This document shows positions 28,501 through 42,248 of a stretch of DNA of 64,000 bases, piece by piece (positions within the stretch are counted from its first letter, which is position 1; every line of letters starts with the position of its first letter). The translations under genes were made by a program, and so were the position numbers. The notes beneath the pieces are model-generated. The model ran no database searches, was not told where the DNA came from, and worked only from the letters and a program-made list of their open reading frames with translations. The DNA is taken from the NCBI GenBank assembly GCA_037179515.1, contig JAXCGZ010007614.1:47501-111500 (forward strand), in the 5' to 3' direction. The stretch is from Halocaridina rubra. Its lineage: Eukaryota > Arthropoda > Malacostraca > Decapoda > Atyidae.

Positions 28501-31500
28501 GAGTATTGGATGTAGATGTTTTAATAAGAGATGAACAGGAGGATGTGTGGAAGAGGTTTGGATGTGGATGTGTTGTGAGGAGATGGTCAGGCGGGTGTGT
28601 GTAAGAGTATTGGATGTGGATGTGTTGAGAGTAGATGGTCAGGGAGGTGTGTGGAAGAGTATTGGATATAGATTTGTTGAGAGGAGATTGTCAGGAGGAT
28701 GTGTGGAAGAGTATTGGATATGAATGTGTTGTGAGGAGATGGCCAGGAGGGTGTGTGGAAGAGTATTGGATGTAGATGTTTTGATAAGAGATGGTCAGGA
28801 GGGTGTGTGGAAGAGTATTGCATGTAGATGTATTGAGAGGTGATGGTCAGGATGGTGTGTAGGAGAGTTTTGGAAGTAGATGTGTTTAGAGGTGGTGGTC
28901 TGGAAGGCGTGTGGAAGAGTATAGAATGTAGATGGGTTGAGAGGATAACTCTGAAAATATTGTGGAAGTGCATTGGTTTGTAGATTTGTTGAGAGGAGAT
29001 GGTCAGGAGGCTGCATTTAAGAGTATTGAATGTAGATGTGTTGAGAAGAGATGTTCTGGAGGGTGTGTGGAAGAGTATTGGATATGTTGAGAGGAGATGG
29101 TTGGGAGGGTCTGTGGACATGTATTGGAGTATGAAGTATTGAGAGGATATGGTCAGGAGGGTGTGTGGAAGAGTACTGGATGTGGATGTGTTAAGAGCTG
29201 GTCGGGAGGGTATGTACACAAGTATTGGATGTAGATATATTGAGAGATGGTCAGGTGGTTGTGTGGAAGAGTATTGGATGTAGATGTGTTGAGAGAAGAT
29301 GGTCTGGAGTGCGTGTTGAAGAGTACTGAATGTAGATGGGTTGAAAGGAGATGGTCTGGAAGGTGTGTGGAAGAACTTTTGATGTAGATTTGTTGAGAGG
29401 AGATAGTCAGGAGGCTGTGTGGAAGAGTATTGGATTTATATGTGTTGAGAAGTGATGTTCTGGAGGGTGTGTGGAAGAGTATTGGATGTGTTGAGAGATG
29501 TTCAGGAGGGTGTGTGGATGAGTATTGGATGATGATGTGTTGAGAGGAGATGGTCTGGAGGGTGTGTGGAAGACTACTGGATGTGGATGTGTTAGGATAT
29601 GGTTAGGAGAGTGTGTGGACAAGTATTGGATGTAGATGTGTTGAGAGAAGATGGTCTGAAGGGTGTGTGGAATAGTATTAAATGTGGATGTGTTGTGAGG
29701 AGATGGTCAGGCGAGTGTTTAGAGGAGTATTGGAAATAGATGTGATTAGAGGAGATGGTCAAACAGATGTGTGGAAAGGAATTGGATGTGGATGTGTTGA
29801 GAGGAGATTTTCCAGAGGGTGTGTGTAAGAGCATTGTATGTAGATGTTTTGAGAGATTGTTTGGAGGGTGGTGGAAAAGGATTGGATGTGGATATGTTGA
29901 GAGGAGGTGGTCAGGAGGTGTGTGGAAGAGCATTGGATGTAGATTTGTATTGAGCAGATGGTCAGGATGGTGTGTGGAGGAGTATTAGATGTAGATGTGT
30001 TGGGAATAGATGCTCTGGATGAGAGGTGATGGTCTGGAAGGTGTGTGGAAGAGCATTGGATGTAGATGTGTTGTAAGAGTATTGGATGTGGATTGTTGAG
30101 AGTAGATGGTCAGGAGAGTGTTTGGATGAGTATTGGATGAAGATATGTTGAGAGGAGAAGGTCTGGAGGGCATGTGGAAGAGTATTGGATGTGGATGTGT
30201 TGAGAGTAGATGGACTGGAGGTGTGAGTAAGAGTATTGGTTGTGGATGTGTTGTGAGGAGATGGTCAGGGGGATCTTTGGAAGAGTATTGGATGTACATG
30301 TGTTGAGAGGAGGTCTGGAAGGTGTGTGTATGAATATTGGATGTGGATGTGGAGGGCATGTGGAAGAGCATTGGATGTAGATGGGTTGAAAGGAGATGGT
30401 CTGGAAGTTGTGTGGAAGAGCATTGGATATAGATTTGTTGAGAGGAGATGGTCAGGAGGCTGTGTGGAAGAGTATTGGATAAAGATGTGTTGAGAAGAGA
30501 TGTTCTGGAGGGTGTGTAGAAGAGTATTGGATGTGTTGAGAGGAGACGGTCAGGAGAGTGTGTGGACGAGTATTGGATGATGATGTGTTGAGATGAGGTG
30601 GACTAGAGGGTGTGTGGAAGAGTACTGGATGTGGATGTGTTAAGAGATGGTAGGTGGGTTAGTGGACGAGTATTGTATGTAGATGTATTGAGAGGAGATG
30701 GTCAGGATGGTGTGTGGAAGAGTATTGGAAGTAGTTGTGTTGAGAGATGGTCTGGAGTGCATGTGGAAGAGTTTTGGATGGAAATTTGTTGAGAGGATAT
30801 GGTCAGGAGGCTTTGTGGAAGAGTATTGGATGTAGATGTGTTTAGGAGATATGTTCTGGAGGGTGTGGAAAAGCATTGGATGTGTTGAGATGAGATGGGC
30901 AGGAGGGTGTGTGGACCAGTATTGGATGATGATGTGTTGAGAGGAGATGGTCTTGAAGGTGAGTGGATGAGTACTAGATGTGGTTGTGTTAAGAGATGGT
31001 CAGGAGGGTTTGTGGACGAGTGTTGGATGTAGATGTGTTGAGAGCAGATTGTCTGGAGGGTACATGGAAGAGTACTGTACTGGATGTGGATGTGTTAAGA
31101 GATGGTAGGGGGGTTAGTGGACGAGTATAGTATGTAGATGTGTTGAGAGGAGATGATTAGGATGGTGTGTGGAAGAGTATTGGAAGTAGATGTGTTGAGA
31201 GGAGATGGTCTGGAGTGCATGTGGAAGAGCTTTAGATATAGATTTGTTGAGAGGAGATGGTCAGGAAGTTGTGTGGAAGAGTGTTGGATGTAGATGTGTT
31301 GAGGAGAGATTGTTCTGGAGGGTGTGTGGAAGAGTATTGGATGTATTGAGATGAGATGGTCAGTAGGGTGTGTGGACGAGTATTAAATGATGATGTGTTT
31401 GGAGGAGATGGTCTGGAGGGTGAGTGGAAGAGTAGTAGATGTGGATGTGTTAAGAGATGGTTAGGATGGTGTGTGGACGAGTATTGGATGTAGATGAGTT

Positions 31501-31757
31501 TAGAGAAGATTGTCGGGAGGGTGCATGGAAGAGTATTGGATTGTCTGGAGGGTCCGTGGAAGAGTATTGGATGTGGATGTGTTGTGAGGAGATGGTCAGG
31601 CGGGTGTTTAGAAGAATGTTGGATGTAGTTGTGTTGAGAGGAGATGGTGTGGAGGTTGTGTGGAAGAGTATTCAATGTGGATGGGTTGAGAGGAGATTGT
31701 CAGGAGATTGTGTGGAAGAGTATTGGATGAAGATACATTGAGAGGAGAGTCGTGGAA
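25518..31757 (+). repeat. 6.2-kb minisatellite of about 52-bp units inside a LINE endonuclease ORF
   Basis: Roughly 115-120 diverged units, with core GAGTATTGGATGTGGATGTG then TTGAGAGGAGATGGTCAGGA and GGGTGTGTGGAA. In one frame a unit reads GRVLDVDVLRGDGQEGVW. The first copy (GRMLDVDVVKGDGKEGV) continues from the LINE sequence on the left, and a DHY-containing endonuclease segment follows on the right. 52 is not a multiple of three, so long histidine/proline/serine-rich ORFs on either strand are frame-cycling artefacts. Blocks of units recur, giving higher-order repeats. Confidence 0.93.
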
Positions 31758-31880
31758 TGTGTGATCATTATATAGTGAAAAGCAAATTTGAGAGTAGGAG
31801 ATTGGTGGAAGAAGAAAAGAGTGAAAGGAAGAGAACATGTTGAATGTGATTGAGCTGAAGGAGAAAGTTGTTACTGCTAA
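31758..31880 (+). pseudogene. LINE-E endonuclease region, downstream of the array
   Basis: Immediately after the last unit (GRVLDEDTLRGES) a shifted frame reads CDHYIVKSKFESRRLVEEEK. The DHY-V-K pattern fits the SDH catalytic motif and final strand of an APE-type endonuclease. The sequence decays into unassigned DNA by about 31900. Confidence 0.6.
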
Positions 31881-34530
31881 CATTCCTCATGCTGTCGGGC
31901 TGAACAGCTCTGGGTCCATAAGGAAGACACATGCCAATGCTGAGCTTTCCCACAGAACTCTCAGGGAGTGTATGTTGTGTTGTTGGCATATATGGTTGTA
32001 AATACTGTAGTCTTCCATAATGTGTTGACTGTGTAAGGTGATGAAGGAGAAAGTGAAAGAATGTGAATATTAAGCACATGTGAGAAATGCGCATAATGTT
32101 TAATGCAAGGTTGTATTATGAATTGCCGAATCATTTAAATATGTAGACTATGTACCGCTTCATTAACATATGATTGTTCTCTTTCTTTTCTTATTCCCAC
32201 CCCCATGTTTTGTATGAAGATCATGCGGATTAAAAACTCCATGTTGGATACACTGGTAAGGGTATTGGCTCGAACACTGGCCTGTTTACATGCTTCAGCT
32301 GAAAGTCTCTAGCAAAGCTTTAATCCCTGAAATAACTTATTTCTTGCTCAAGCTACAGTTTTTGTTAACTGAACTGCAACATTACGAAAATATAGTGTGT
32401 GTGATGGCCATATATTACTCTGACATAGGCTGATATTTTTGTTTGTTTTTTTAATATAAACTGTTGCAATAAGATTTTTATAGTTTTCCATTCATTCCTT
32501 TGAAAATGACAAAATAGATAACTTTTTATTTAGGTAAACTAAAAATTCATCCTCCAGCATTTAAAGATCTCATGTACATAATTGTTTTATTCAAAATAGG
32601 ATTTCAATTTGTTAATATACTTTTCGGAAGTATTAAAAGTACAATATATGCAAAAAAAAATTTGTAATGAATAAAAATTTGTACAAAGTGAAGATATGTA
32701 CCTGCAGTTTAATTTTGTCAGTTGTTTACCACTTATAGTTGTTCCTAGTTAGCGTCTCTTAGTAATTTATAGAACCATCAGATAACTCTTAATATCATAG
32801 TTTTATTTTCAATTTTTTGATAGATATTTAAGTTTTTCAATTGGGATGCCCTTTCCAGCATGAACAGTTAATAGAGTGGCTACAAAATATTAATAAATGC
32901 ATCAAAGCAGTGGGATATCTTCGTCCTTTCCTTCAAATCCCTTCCCCTCCTCCTGGTTTTTGTGACAGCAAAAATAAGTAAGGATTCTTGTAAAGATGAG
33001 TAATCCCCAGAGCCCCAGGTAAAGTCCAATAAACCCCATAAATTTTAAGGTTTCATTAGGAAGGGTTAGGCTTGGTTACATATGGTATGGTTTTTATAAT
33101 TGACTTTCCTTGTAAATATGAGTAACCCTAAAGTGCCCTGGAGTTACTCTCCTCTACAAGATCCCATATAAGATTCAAAAAGGAATGATTATCATCCCAG
33201 ATCTCCTTTATTTTTTTATAATCTGGGGCAACTTGTAGGATATTGGAAAAGTTATGAGTTTGTAGCATGTTTTATTATTGAATATTCTCACTTTTAATTT
33301 CTTGTACACTGTAGCTTTATTTTTTAATGTTATTAGCATATGTAAGTCGTTACGTTGCTTTAATCGTACTTACGAGAATTTTTTTTAGAATTTTGACTGC
33401 AGTACTTAAGTAGACTTTAATTTTCTACTTCATGGTGTCCTCATATGTTCTTCTATGTGCTTTGTACAGAAATAGATATTATTTACTGTAGTCTAAACTA
33501 GGAATTAGATTACCTCAGACAGAAATGAAAAGCAATTACTGTATACAGATATCAAATTAAGGAATAATATATACCATGTCCCAAGGTGATATTTTTTATT
33601 AATAGTTATAATAACATAGCAAGCTGTACCACTTCTTTGTTCAATTGTGACTACCCTGCTGCTGTAAGCTGGATATGAGGGCCTGTTGAAAAAATAAGTA
33701 CTCAAGGTGAAAATTTTAATTACAAAAACGTTTATTTTGAGAAACATGAATACAGGTACCTCCCTGCAATGTTCATTATGAACTTGGTATTAAAACATTA
33801 ATAAAAAACAAAAAAAATATTATAGGGTCTGATAAGAAATATTCATCAAAGTTTAAGTGAGTATATAATTATTTAGGGGTAATCTAAACCTGCTTAGGCC
33901 ACTCAAGAATTTCTGCTAGTGTTTGGTGAATGAGTATCTCGTGGGTGCTGGTGTGTGTACTGTGTAGTTTTTATTTAGTGCTTTAGTTGCAATGATCTGT
34001 CATTGTCATGAAGAGTTTATTACAGATAGAGAGCAAATTTCTTTTGAATAGCGCATCATATATTTTTGTCATAGTTAGGAATTAGTTCCCTTACATAGTC
34101 GAAGTTAATTACTGTATCGTTTTGCTTGCTGTGATCGTAAGTTTACATTTTTTTTTTTTTTTTCAAATGAATAACCAAGCACTGCTGCAGACAGTAGGGT
34201 GGTAAGATATTTGGAAACGAATATTAATCCTTATTCATCTTCCCTTATTTTTGCAGCTTTCTAAATCATTCTCTCCCCTTCTGTTAGTTGTTTTCTAGCA
34301 AGAAGTGAATTATCTTGAAGGGTGGAATGCTAATGCCTCACTCCCATGCTGCCTGTCATTGCCTCCTATGATTCAGAGAATGCTAGTTTTGAGCTCTTTC
34401 TCCCCATTGCTAGGGATATTCATAGAACCTAGAGGGAATACAGGGAGTGGAAATCTTTCTCACATAGCAAATCTTTCAGATTGTCCCATCATAGGTCACC
34501 ACAGCAGATCAAGTGGCTCCTAATTTGCCC
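31881..34530. other. Mostly unique intron-like sequence
   Basis: No exon recognised. One short MITE at 32975-33180. The rest is AT-rich with homopolymer runs. A 72-codon frame at 34305 was examined and not accepted. Confidence 0.5.
32975..33180. mobile_element. Short palindromic MITE (family G)
   Basis: The arms are CTTGTAAAGATGAGTAATCC and, inverted, GGAGTTACTC...TACAAGAT. The interior has GGAAGGGTTAGGCTTGG. Sister copies at 56095-56255 and 61845-61985 share the arms. No ORF. Confidence 0.68.
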
Positions 34531-34534
34531 TATT

Positions 34535-34740
34535 CCCTGCATCCTCCTCCTTTATACCACACACCCTCAATATCCTCCTTCATGACAACCATAAACCTCC
34601 ACTTTGGCCTACCTCCCTTTTTTGCCTGGCCGCTGCATCCTTAGCATTCTTCTCCCAACATACCCATCATCCTTCCTCAGCACATGCCCAAACCATCTCA
34701 GTCTCGCTTCTGTCATCATGTCCCCAGACTGTACCACCAG
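34535..34740 (-). pseudogene. LINE reverse-transcriptase C-terminal fragment
   Basis: The minus strand reads EARLRWFGHVLRKDDGYVGR then RMLRMQRPGKKGR and, after a one-base frame change, PKWRFMVVMKEDI. The RLRWFGHV....RR pattern is a widely shared C-terminal tail of LINE ORF2 proteins. It is short and frameshifted. Confidence 0.75.
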
Positions 34741-35478
34741 GATAATGTATATAAAGGAAGAAATATATATTCATATGGGGACTGTCTGTATCATGTTACA
34801 CTCTTCATTAAAATATTCAGTGAATAAAGTGATGTCAAGAACTCATTGAATCTGCTGCCTTCAATTAAGGACTAGATATTTTGTTATTACCAATACCATA
34901 TATTGCTTTTATGATTATTATCAGGCAAAGTTATTCATGAGTTAGAGGCTCCACTTTTTTCAGCAATACTACATCCCTGAAGTAGACTTTTCTTGAAGAA
35001 ACATACTGTATTTATATTTTGAGCAAAAGCTTATTTTAATATTACTAGACATTACAATATTATTTCTTTGTATGCTGTTGATTTTTTCTGTTACTATCTG
35101 TTTTGAAATTGAAACAAATCCTTACTTGAGCATTTTATAATATCTTATGTGTATAGTTTTAAGTTTTTGGAAATCAAAGTTGTCATATTACTTATCCTGG
35201 TAGTGGGGGAGAAAGGATACTGCATTTGTATTCCATGCAACGCGTAACACCCAATCCTTTGTGCCTCCAGTTTTTCAGATGGGGCCACCTTGCTGTCTTC
35301 AGCAGGATATGGCTTCCAGATGAATGTTTGATAATAAAGAGAACAATAGTATGAATTGAAATGAATTATTTCCTTCTTCCATTTCAGTCTGTTTATGAAA
35401 TTTACTTTTTTTATATTTTGCCACTCAAATGCTTTTATTTTGCATTCACACTCACCTGCTTTTTATTTGCATTTATAG
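34741..35478. other. Intron sequence upstream of the first recognised VPS13D exon
   Basis: AT-rich, with no repeat or exon identified. It ends in a polypyrimidine-containing acceptor (TTTGCATTTATAG, AG at 35477-35478). Confidence 0.6.
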
Positions 35479-35716
35479 GTCGTGTGGGAACAGCAGCAGT
35501 GACGGTGAAGATGTCACGTTTGACCCTACTGCAGTGGAATGCCAGCAACTTGTTTTAGACGTTCCCGAAGGCACAAGAGTCAAATTGGCACGCAAGGAAA
35601 TAGGGAGACGGTCACAATTATGGTGCATGACCTCCACTGGAATGCTGCAACATGAAGGCTCTTCTCCTCCTCATGATCCTTCCAGCAAGAAATCACGAAA
35701 TGCATCAAATATTCTC
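35479..35716 (+). CDS. VPS13D: VPS13D exon a (ricin-type beta-trefoil start)
   Basis: 238 bp. Acceptor ATTTATAG; enters in phase 2 and leaves in phase 0 with donor GTTAGT. It encodes a Ser/Asp-rich stretch (GNSSSDGEDVTFDP), then ECQQLVLDVPEGTRVKLARK and QLWCMTSTGMLQHEGSSPP. The QLW and GxLxHEGSS elements match the ricin B lectin-like repeat inserted in VPS13D. The phase-2 entry proves another exon lies upstream; I did not find it. Confidence 0.92.
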
Positions 35717-36581
<865 letters not shown>

Positions 36582-36857
36582 AAAATCGCATGAAAAAGCG
36601 AGTAATTTTCCATAGGAAACAATGATAAAGGGCATAACTCGTTCCACAACCGTCCAAAGACACACTATGCCAAAGATATAAGATAAGTAAAACATATTTT
36701 ATAAGTACATAACAAAGCATAAAGACCTATAGTTATTTGTATTAACATGCAAATAGTGTACAGTATAAAAGATAGACAGATTTACTGTACAGTAAACATA
36801 TTAATGCACTCTATTATGCCGTTGGTAACAGGCTTACACTGGGATGCGCATTGTGGC

Positions 36858-37059
36858 CAGGGTTGCCAGATAAAGCGGATGTTTTTATTTTCAAATGTAT
36901 GGTACATCTTAAGATATATATTAATTACAAGATGGTAGTACATACTGTAATTTAAATAAAAATGTACTTCATTTTTAAGATACTTGAAATAACTTACCAG
37001 CTTACTTGTATATTTTTTATATTTATCATTTCTCTCATTCATTTATTCTGGCAACACTG
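36858..37059. mobile_element. MITE with CAGGGTTGCCAGA ends and TSD
   Basis: The ends are CAGGGTTGCCAGATAA and, inverted, CAGTGTTGCCAGAATAA. It is flanked by TGTGGC (36852-36857 and 37061-37066), a likely 6- to 8-bp duplication. The host element is continuous across the site in other family B copies. AT-rich interior without ORF. The TSD size would suit hAT or a similar group; not decided. Confidence 0.75.
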
Positions 37060-37084
37060 ATGTGGCGGTGAGGACGAGGATGCA

Positions 37085-37440
37085 TGCGTTTTGTTGCACT
37101 ACCGTATCAGCTGATGCACCCTCACACGCTATTTCCCTGATGATATTATATTGAAAATATGTTTGCTGTTTGTTCTTAATGCTTTTTCTCAATTTTCTTC
37201 ATAATATCCGATTGCATTAAGTGGTGGAAGAGGTGTAGGATGCGGGAGAACGAACCTCTATTGTCACACGTTTTGCTACTTCCGTATCAGCTGATGCACC
37301 CTCACATGCTATTTCCCTGACAATATTATATTGAAATTATGTTTGCTGTTTGTTCTTAATTCTTTTCTCAATTTTTTTCATAATATCCGATCGCATTAAG
37401 CGGTAGAAGAGGAGGAGGATGGCGGAAAAGTGCCTCCGAG
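37085..37440 (+). repeat. Two 180-bp units
   Basis: CGCTATTTCCCTGATGATAT and ATGCTATTTCCCTGACAATA, each followed by GTTTGCTGTTTGTTCTTAAT and a GGTAGAAGAGG- or GGTGGAAGAGG-type block. This is the same family as 467-2470. Confidence 0.78.
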
Positions 37441-37527
37441 GCAGTCGATTTTTTACTAAAATGAAAAACTTTTTTCGAATTTTTTTGCATGGGCGTTATT
37501 CGCAAATTTCGTATGTTTTTACTAATA

Positions 37528-39087
37528 CAGTGTTACCCCGCTGTATCGCGCTTCTTGGTCGCGGTCTCACTCTATCGCGTTTTTTTTTTGGATAAATTAT
37601 TATTTTATTTTATGGGTATACGCAAAAATATAAAAATATTGAAAAAACAAATTTTTCAGTATTTTCATTTTTTTTATTGAAAATTTTTTTTTCATTATTT
37701 AATTGATAAAAAAAATTATTTCCCAGCCTACGAATAATAAAACAGTAAAAAAAATAGTAAAAAACATAAATTTAGATATACGTACGTACAGTATAACTCA
37801 CAGTACAGGGTATTGCATCATGCAAAACAGTGTCCGATAGCGTACAATGTATTGGGGTCACAGCTACGTGAGCTAGCATATATATTTATATTTCCAGTAG
37901 TTTCATGATTTTATTGATAAAAAAAACGAATTTCTTAGCCTAAGAATAATAAAACAGCAAAAAATAGTAAACAGTATTGCACCATGTAAAATACGATACC
38001 GGTATCAGTGTTTCGGAAAACGCAAAGGCTCTTACCTACGTGACCTAGTGAATATTAAAATTTTCATTATTTTATTGATAAAACAAGTATTTCCTGGCCT
38101 AAGAATAATAAAACAGTAAAAAATAATAAACAAAATAATTTCCTCCGGGGTCGAGAATGATGATCATCACCTCATTCACGGTAAGTTTACCTATCATTTA
38201 CAAATGTATGTCACGTCATTATCACCTCATTCACCGTAATTTTATCTATCACTTTCATAAAAATTTACGTTGCTTGCTGTTATTTATAAGGTAAAGGGTG
38301 TTTTTTTAACAGTGCAGGGAGGGTTTATACAGTACGTAAACGAAAAAACAATTGTAAATGAGTATGTATGTCACGTCATTATCACCTCATTCACAGTAAT
38401 TTTATCTATCTCTTTCATAAAAATTTACGTTGCCTGCTGTTATCTATAATGTTAAGGGTGTTTTTTTTAACAGTGCAGGGAGGGTTTATACAGTACGTAA
38501 ATGAAAAAATAATTGTAAATGAGTATGTATGTCACGTCATTATCACCTCATTCACCGTAATTTTATCTATCACTTTCATAAAAATTTACGTTGCTTGCTG
38601 TTATTTATAATGTAAAGGGTGTTTTTTTAACAGTGCAGGGAGGGTATATACAGTACGTAAACGAAAAAATAATTGTAAATGAGTATGTATGTCACGTCAT
38701 CATCACATTCACGGTAAGTTTTCCTATCACTTTCATAAAAATTTACGTTGCTTGCTGTTATCTATAATGTTAAGGGTGTTTTTTTTAACAGTGCAGGGAG
38801 TGTTTATACAGTAAGTAAATGAAAAAATAATTGTAAATGAGTATGTATGTCACGTCATTATCACCTCATTCACCGTAATTTTATCTATCACTTTCATAAA
38901 AATTTACGTTGCTTGCTGTTATTTATAATGTAAAGGGTGTTTTTTAACAGTGCAGGGAGGGTTTATACAGTGTAAACGTAAAAAATATTAAAATACCTAT
39001 GTACATATAGGCGGATCCTACTTTGCGGATTTCCTGGTTCGCAGTGGGTCCCGGAACCGAACTACCGCGATAAGTGAGGCAACACTG
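37528..39087 (+). mobile_element. Tigger-type non-autonomous element with clean TA target duplication
   Basis: The left end CAGTGTTACCCCGCTGTATC and the right end (inward) CAGTGTTGCCTCACTTATCG are each preceded or followed by TA (37526-37527 and 39088-39089). Joining the flanks restores the family B sequence TTTTTACTA..TTTTTTAGGGGCG. It contains the family 5' repeats and about five 160-bp subterminal units, and no transposase. Confidence 0.85.
38165..38990 (+). repeat. About 160-bp tandem repeat inside the Tigger-type element
   Basis: TCACGTCATTATCACC recurs at 38211, 38371, 38532, 38692 and 38850 (periods 158-161 bp). Each unit includes AACAGTGCAGGGAGGGTTTA. It is an amplified form of the unit present once in the MITE at 52297. 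Confidence 0.9.
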
Positions 39088-39146
39088 TATTTTTTAGGGG
39101 CGTTATTGTAATTTTGCTGATTAAAAAATGCGGAAAAAGGGAACAA

Positions 39147-39345
<199 letters not shown>

Positions 39346-39599
39346 TACAGTGTTCCCCCGGTTATTCGCGTTTCTTGGTTCGCTGTCTAACTGTATCGCG
39401 GTTTTTTTTTTATAAATTATTATTTTATTTTATGGGTATATGCAAAAATATTAAAATATTAAAAAAAAAAATTCTCAGTATTTAAATTTCTTTTATTGAA
39501 AAAAAACATATTTCATTATCTAATTGATAAAAATAATTTATTTCCCAGCCTACGAATAATAAAACAGTAAAAAATAGTAAAAAACATAAATTTAGACAG

Positions 39600-39772
39600 A
39601 TAGATAGATAGATAGATAGATACGTTTATTGACCACCTCTTCTGAAAAGTACAGTATAATCTTTACAAAAGGAATATTTGGTCTAAATTACAATGAATAA
39701 ATACAATAGATTTTGTACAATCATCAAATAAGTAAATGAATTTTAAATTAATATACATTGTACTAATAACTG
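39600..39772 (-). mobile_element. Retroposon 3' tail with (GATA)n
   Basis: The plus strand starts with six GATA units, then ACGTTTATTGACCACC. The sister element at 37755-37790 is uninterrupted here, so it is a short 5'-truncated antisense insertion ending in a (TATC)n tail. Family not recognised. Confidence 0.7.
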
Positions 39773-40145
39773 AATGATATATGTACGTACAGTATAACTC
39801 ACATTATTGCATCATGCGAAATAGTGTTCGATAGCATACAATGTATTGGGGTCGCAGCTACGTGAGCTAGCATATATATTTATATTTCCAGTAGTTTCAT
39901 GATTTTATTGATAAAAAAACATATTTATTAGCCTAAGAAATAATAAAAGAGTAAAAAATAGTAAAAAACATAAATACTAACAGTATTGTAACATGTAAAA
40001 TACGATACCGCTATCAGCGTTTCGGACAAAGGCTTCCACCATCTTCCATTGTTTCGCCTCACTCGTGTGCACCGTTCACGTTGTGCTTATTATTATTAAT
40101 ACGTTTTGCTTGTAACTTTTTTTACTCGCATATTTTAACCCTTCA

Positions 40146-40232
40146 ATGCCTCCCAAGCATCCTTCATCTTCTAAGGCTTCTTGTAGTGACCTAAGCGGCA
40201 AAGGAAAATGTTAACCATAACAGATAAGGTAA
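40146..40232 (+). pseudogene. Tigger transposase N-terminal remnant
   Basis: The ATG at 40146 opens the MPPKHPSSSKAS leader. A frameshift follows within 17 codons (AGTGACCTAAGC), and homology ends at GATAAGGT, where subterminal repeat begins. Non-functional. Confidence 0.75.
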
Positions 40233-40569
40233 GTTTCCCTATCACGTACATATAAATTTACGTTGCATGCTGTTATTTATAAAGTAGAGGGTGGTTTTTT
40301 AACAGTGCAGGGAGGGTTTATACAGTAAACGTAAAAATAATTGTAAAATACCTATGTACATGAGTATGTCATATAAATTTACGCTTGCATGCTGTTATTT
40401 ATGAAGTAAAGGGTGGTTTGTTAACAGTACAGGGAGGGTTTATACAGTTTATACGGTGTAAACGTAAAAATAAATTAAAATATCTATGTACATATAGGCT
40501 GATCCTACTCCGCGATTTTCCTGTCTCGCGCCGGGTCCTGGAACCAAACCTTCGCGATAATGGAAGGAA

Positions 40570-41266
<697 letters not shown>

Positions 41267-41268
41267 CA

Positions 41269-42248
41269 CACCTTGTTCCTTTTATGCGCGATTTTTTAAT
41301 CTGCGAAAAAATAATAGTAAAAAATTCGAATTTCGCGAATAACGCCCCCTCAAAAAAAAAAAATAATAAAATAATAAAGGTAAATAAGCGGCCGCGGATG
41401 CCTCTTACACGAGTACAAAGAGGATTACGATAAGAAAAGATCATCATCATTATACATTATATATACACCCACCCTACCTCTGTCATATGTCTATCTAATC
41501 TACATTTGAAGGTGTCTAAGGTATTGGCATTTATTATCCTACTAGGAATACTCTACGGTATTACCAAGCCAATTTTCACCAATTTCCCTTCTGAACCTAA
41601 ATTTATGAAGATTAAATCCATTACCCGTTACGAGTTCTGGTTTGACCATGAAAATTTAAAACTTTATTAATATCACCCTTGTTAATCCCTGTAAACCATT
41701 TATACACCTCAATCATATCCCCCCTAACTCTGCGCCTCTCCAGAGAATGTAGATTAAGTTTTTTTAATCTGTCATACGGTAATTTAGGCATTGCATAATT
41801 AATTTTTTTTTTCGTATTTTAGTCTTGCTTTGGTTATTTATAATTTTTTTTTTATCTTTGCTTACATTTGCAGATAGCGGTTCGTTCTCCTGCATCCTCC
41901 TCCTCTTCTACCATATAAGTTACTTGCTCATGGCCACCATGCATGTCCCAGTGTACTGTATGACTGTTGCCCACTGCATAATAGAGTACAGTACAGTAAT
42001 GTATGTTAATTTCTAGCTGTAAAGTGAATATGAATATGAATAGATACAGGGTTTTCTGCTTTTCTATGTAGTAATAAAATATGTTTTTTACTTATCTTAT
42101 ATCTTTGGCATGGTGTGTCTATGTAAGGTTTGGAACGTATCTATGCCCTTTATCATTGTTTGCTATGGAAAATGACTAGTTTTTTCACGCGATTTTCCAT
42201 TTACCCGACACTTCTGAGAACCTATCTAGGCGTTATTCTGAGAACTAG

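Noticed and set aside
28587..29219. Antisense 210-codon Ser/His/Pro-rich ORF
   Set aside because: It follows the 52-bp unit through three frames. Similar ORFs occur all along the array and none has gene structure.
34305..34523. 72-codon ORF as an upstream VPS13D exon
   Set aside because: The predicted peptide has no VPS13 similarity that I can see, and the ends lack consistent phase with exon a.
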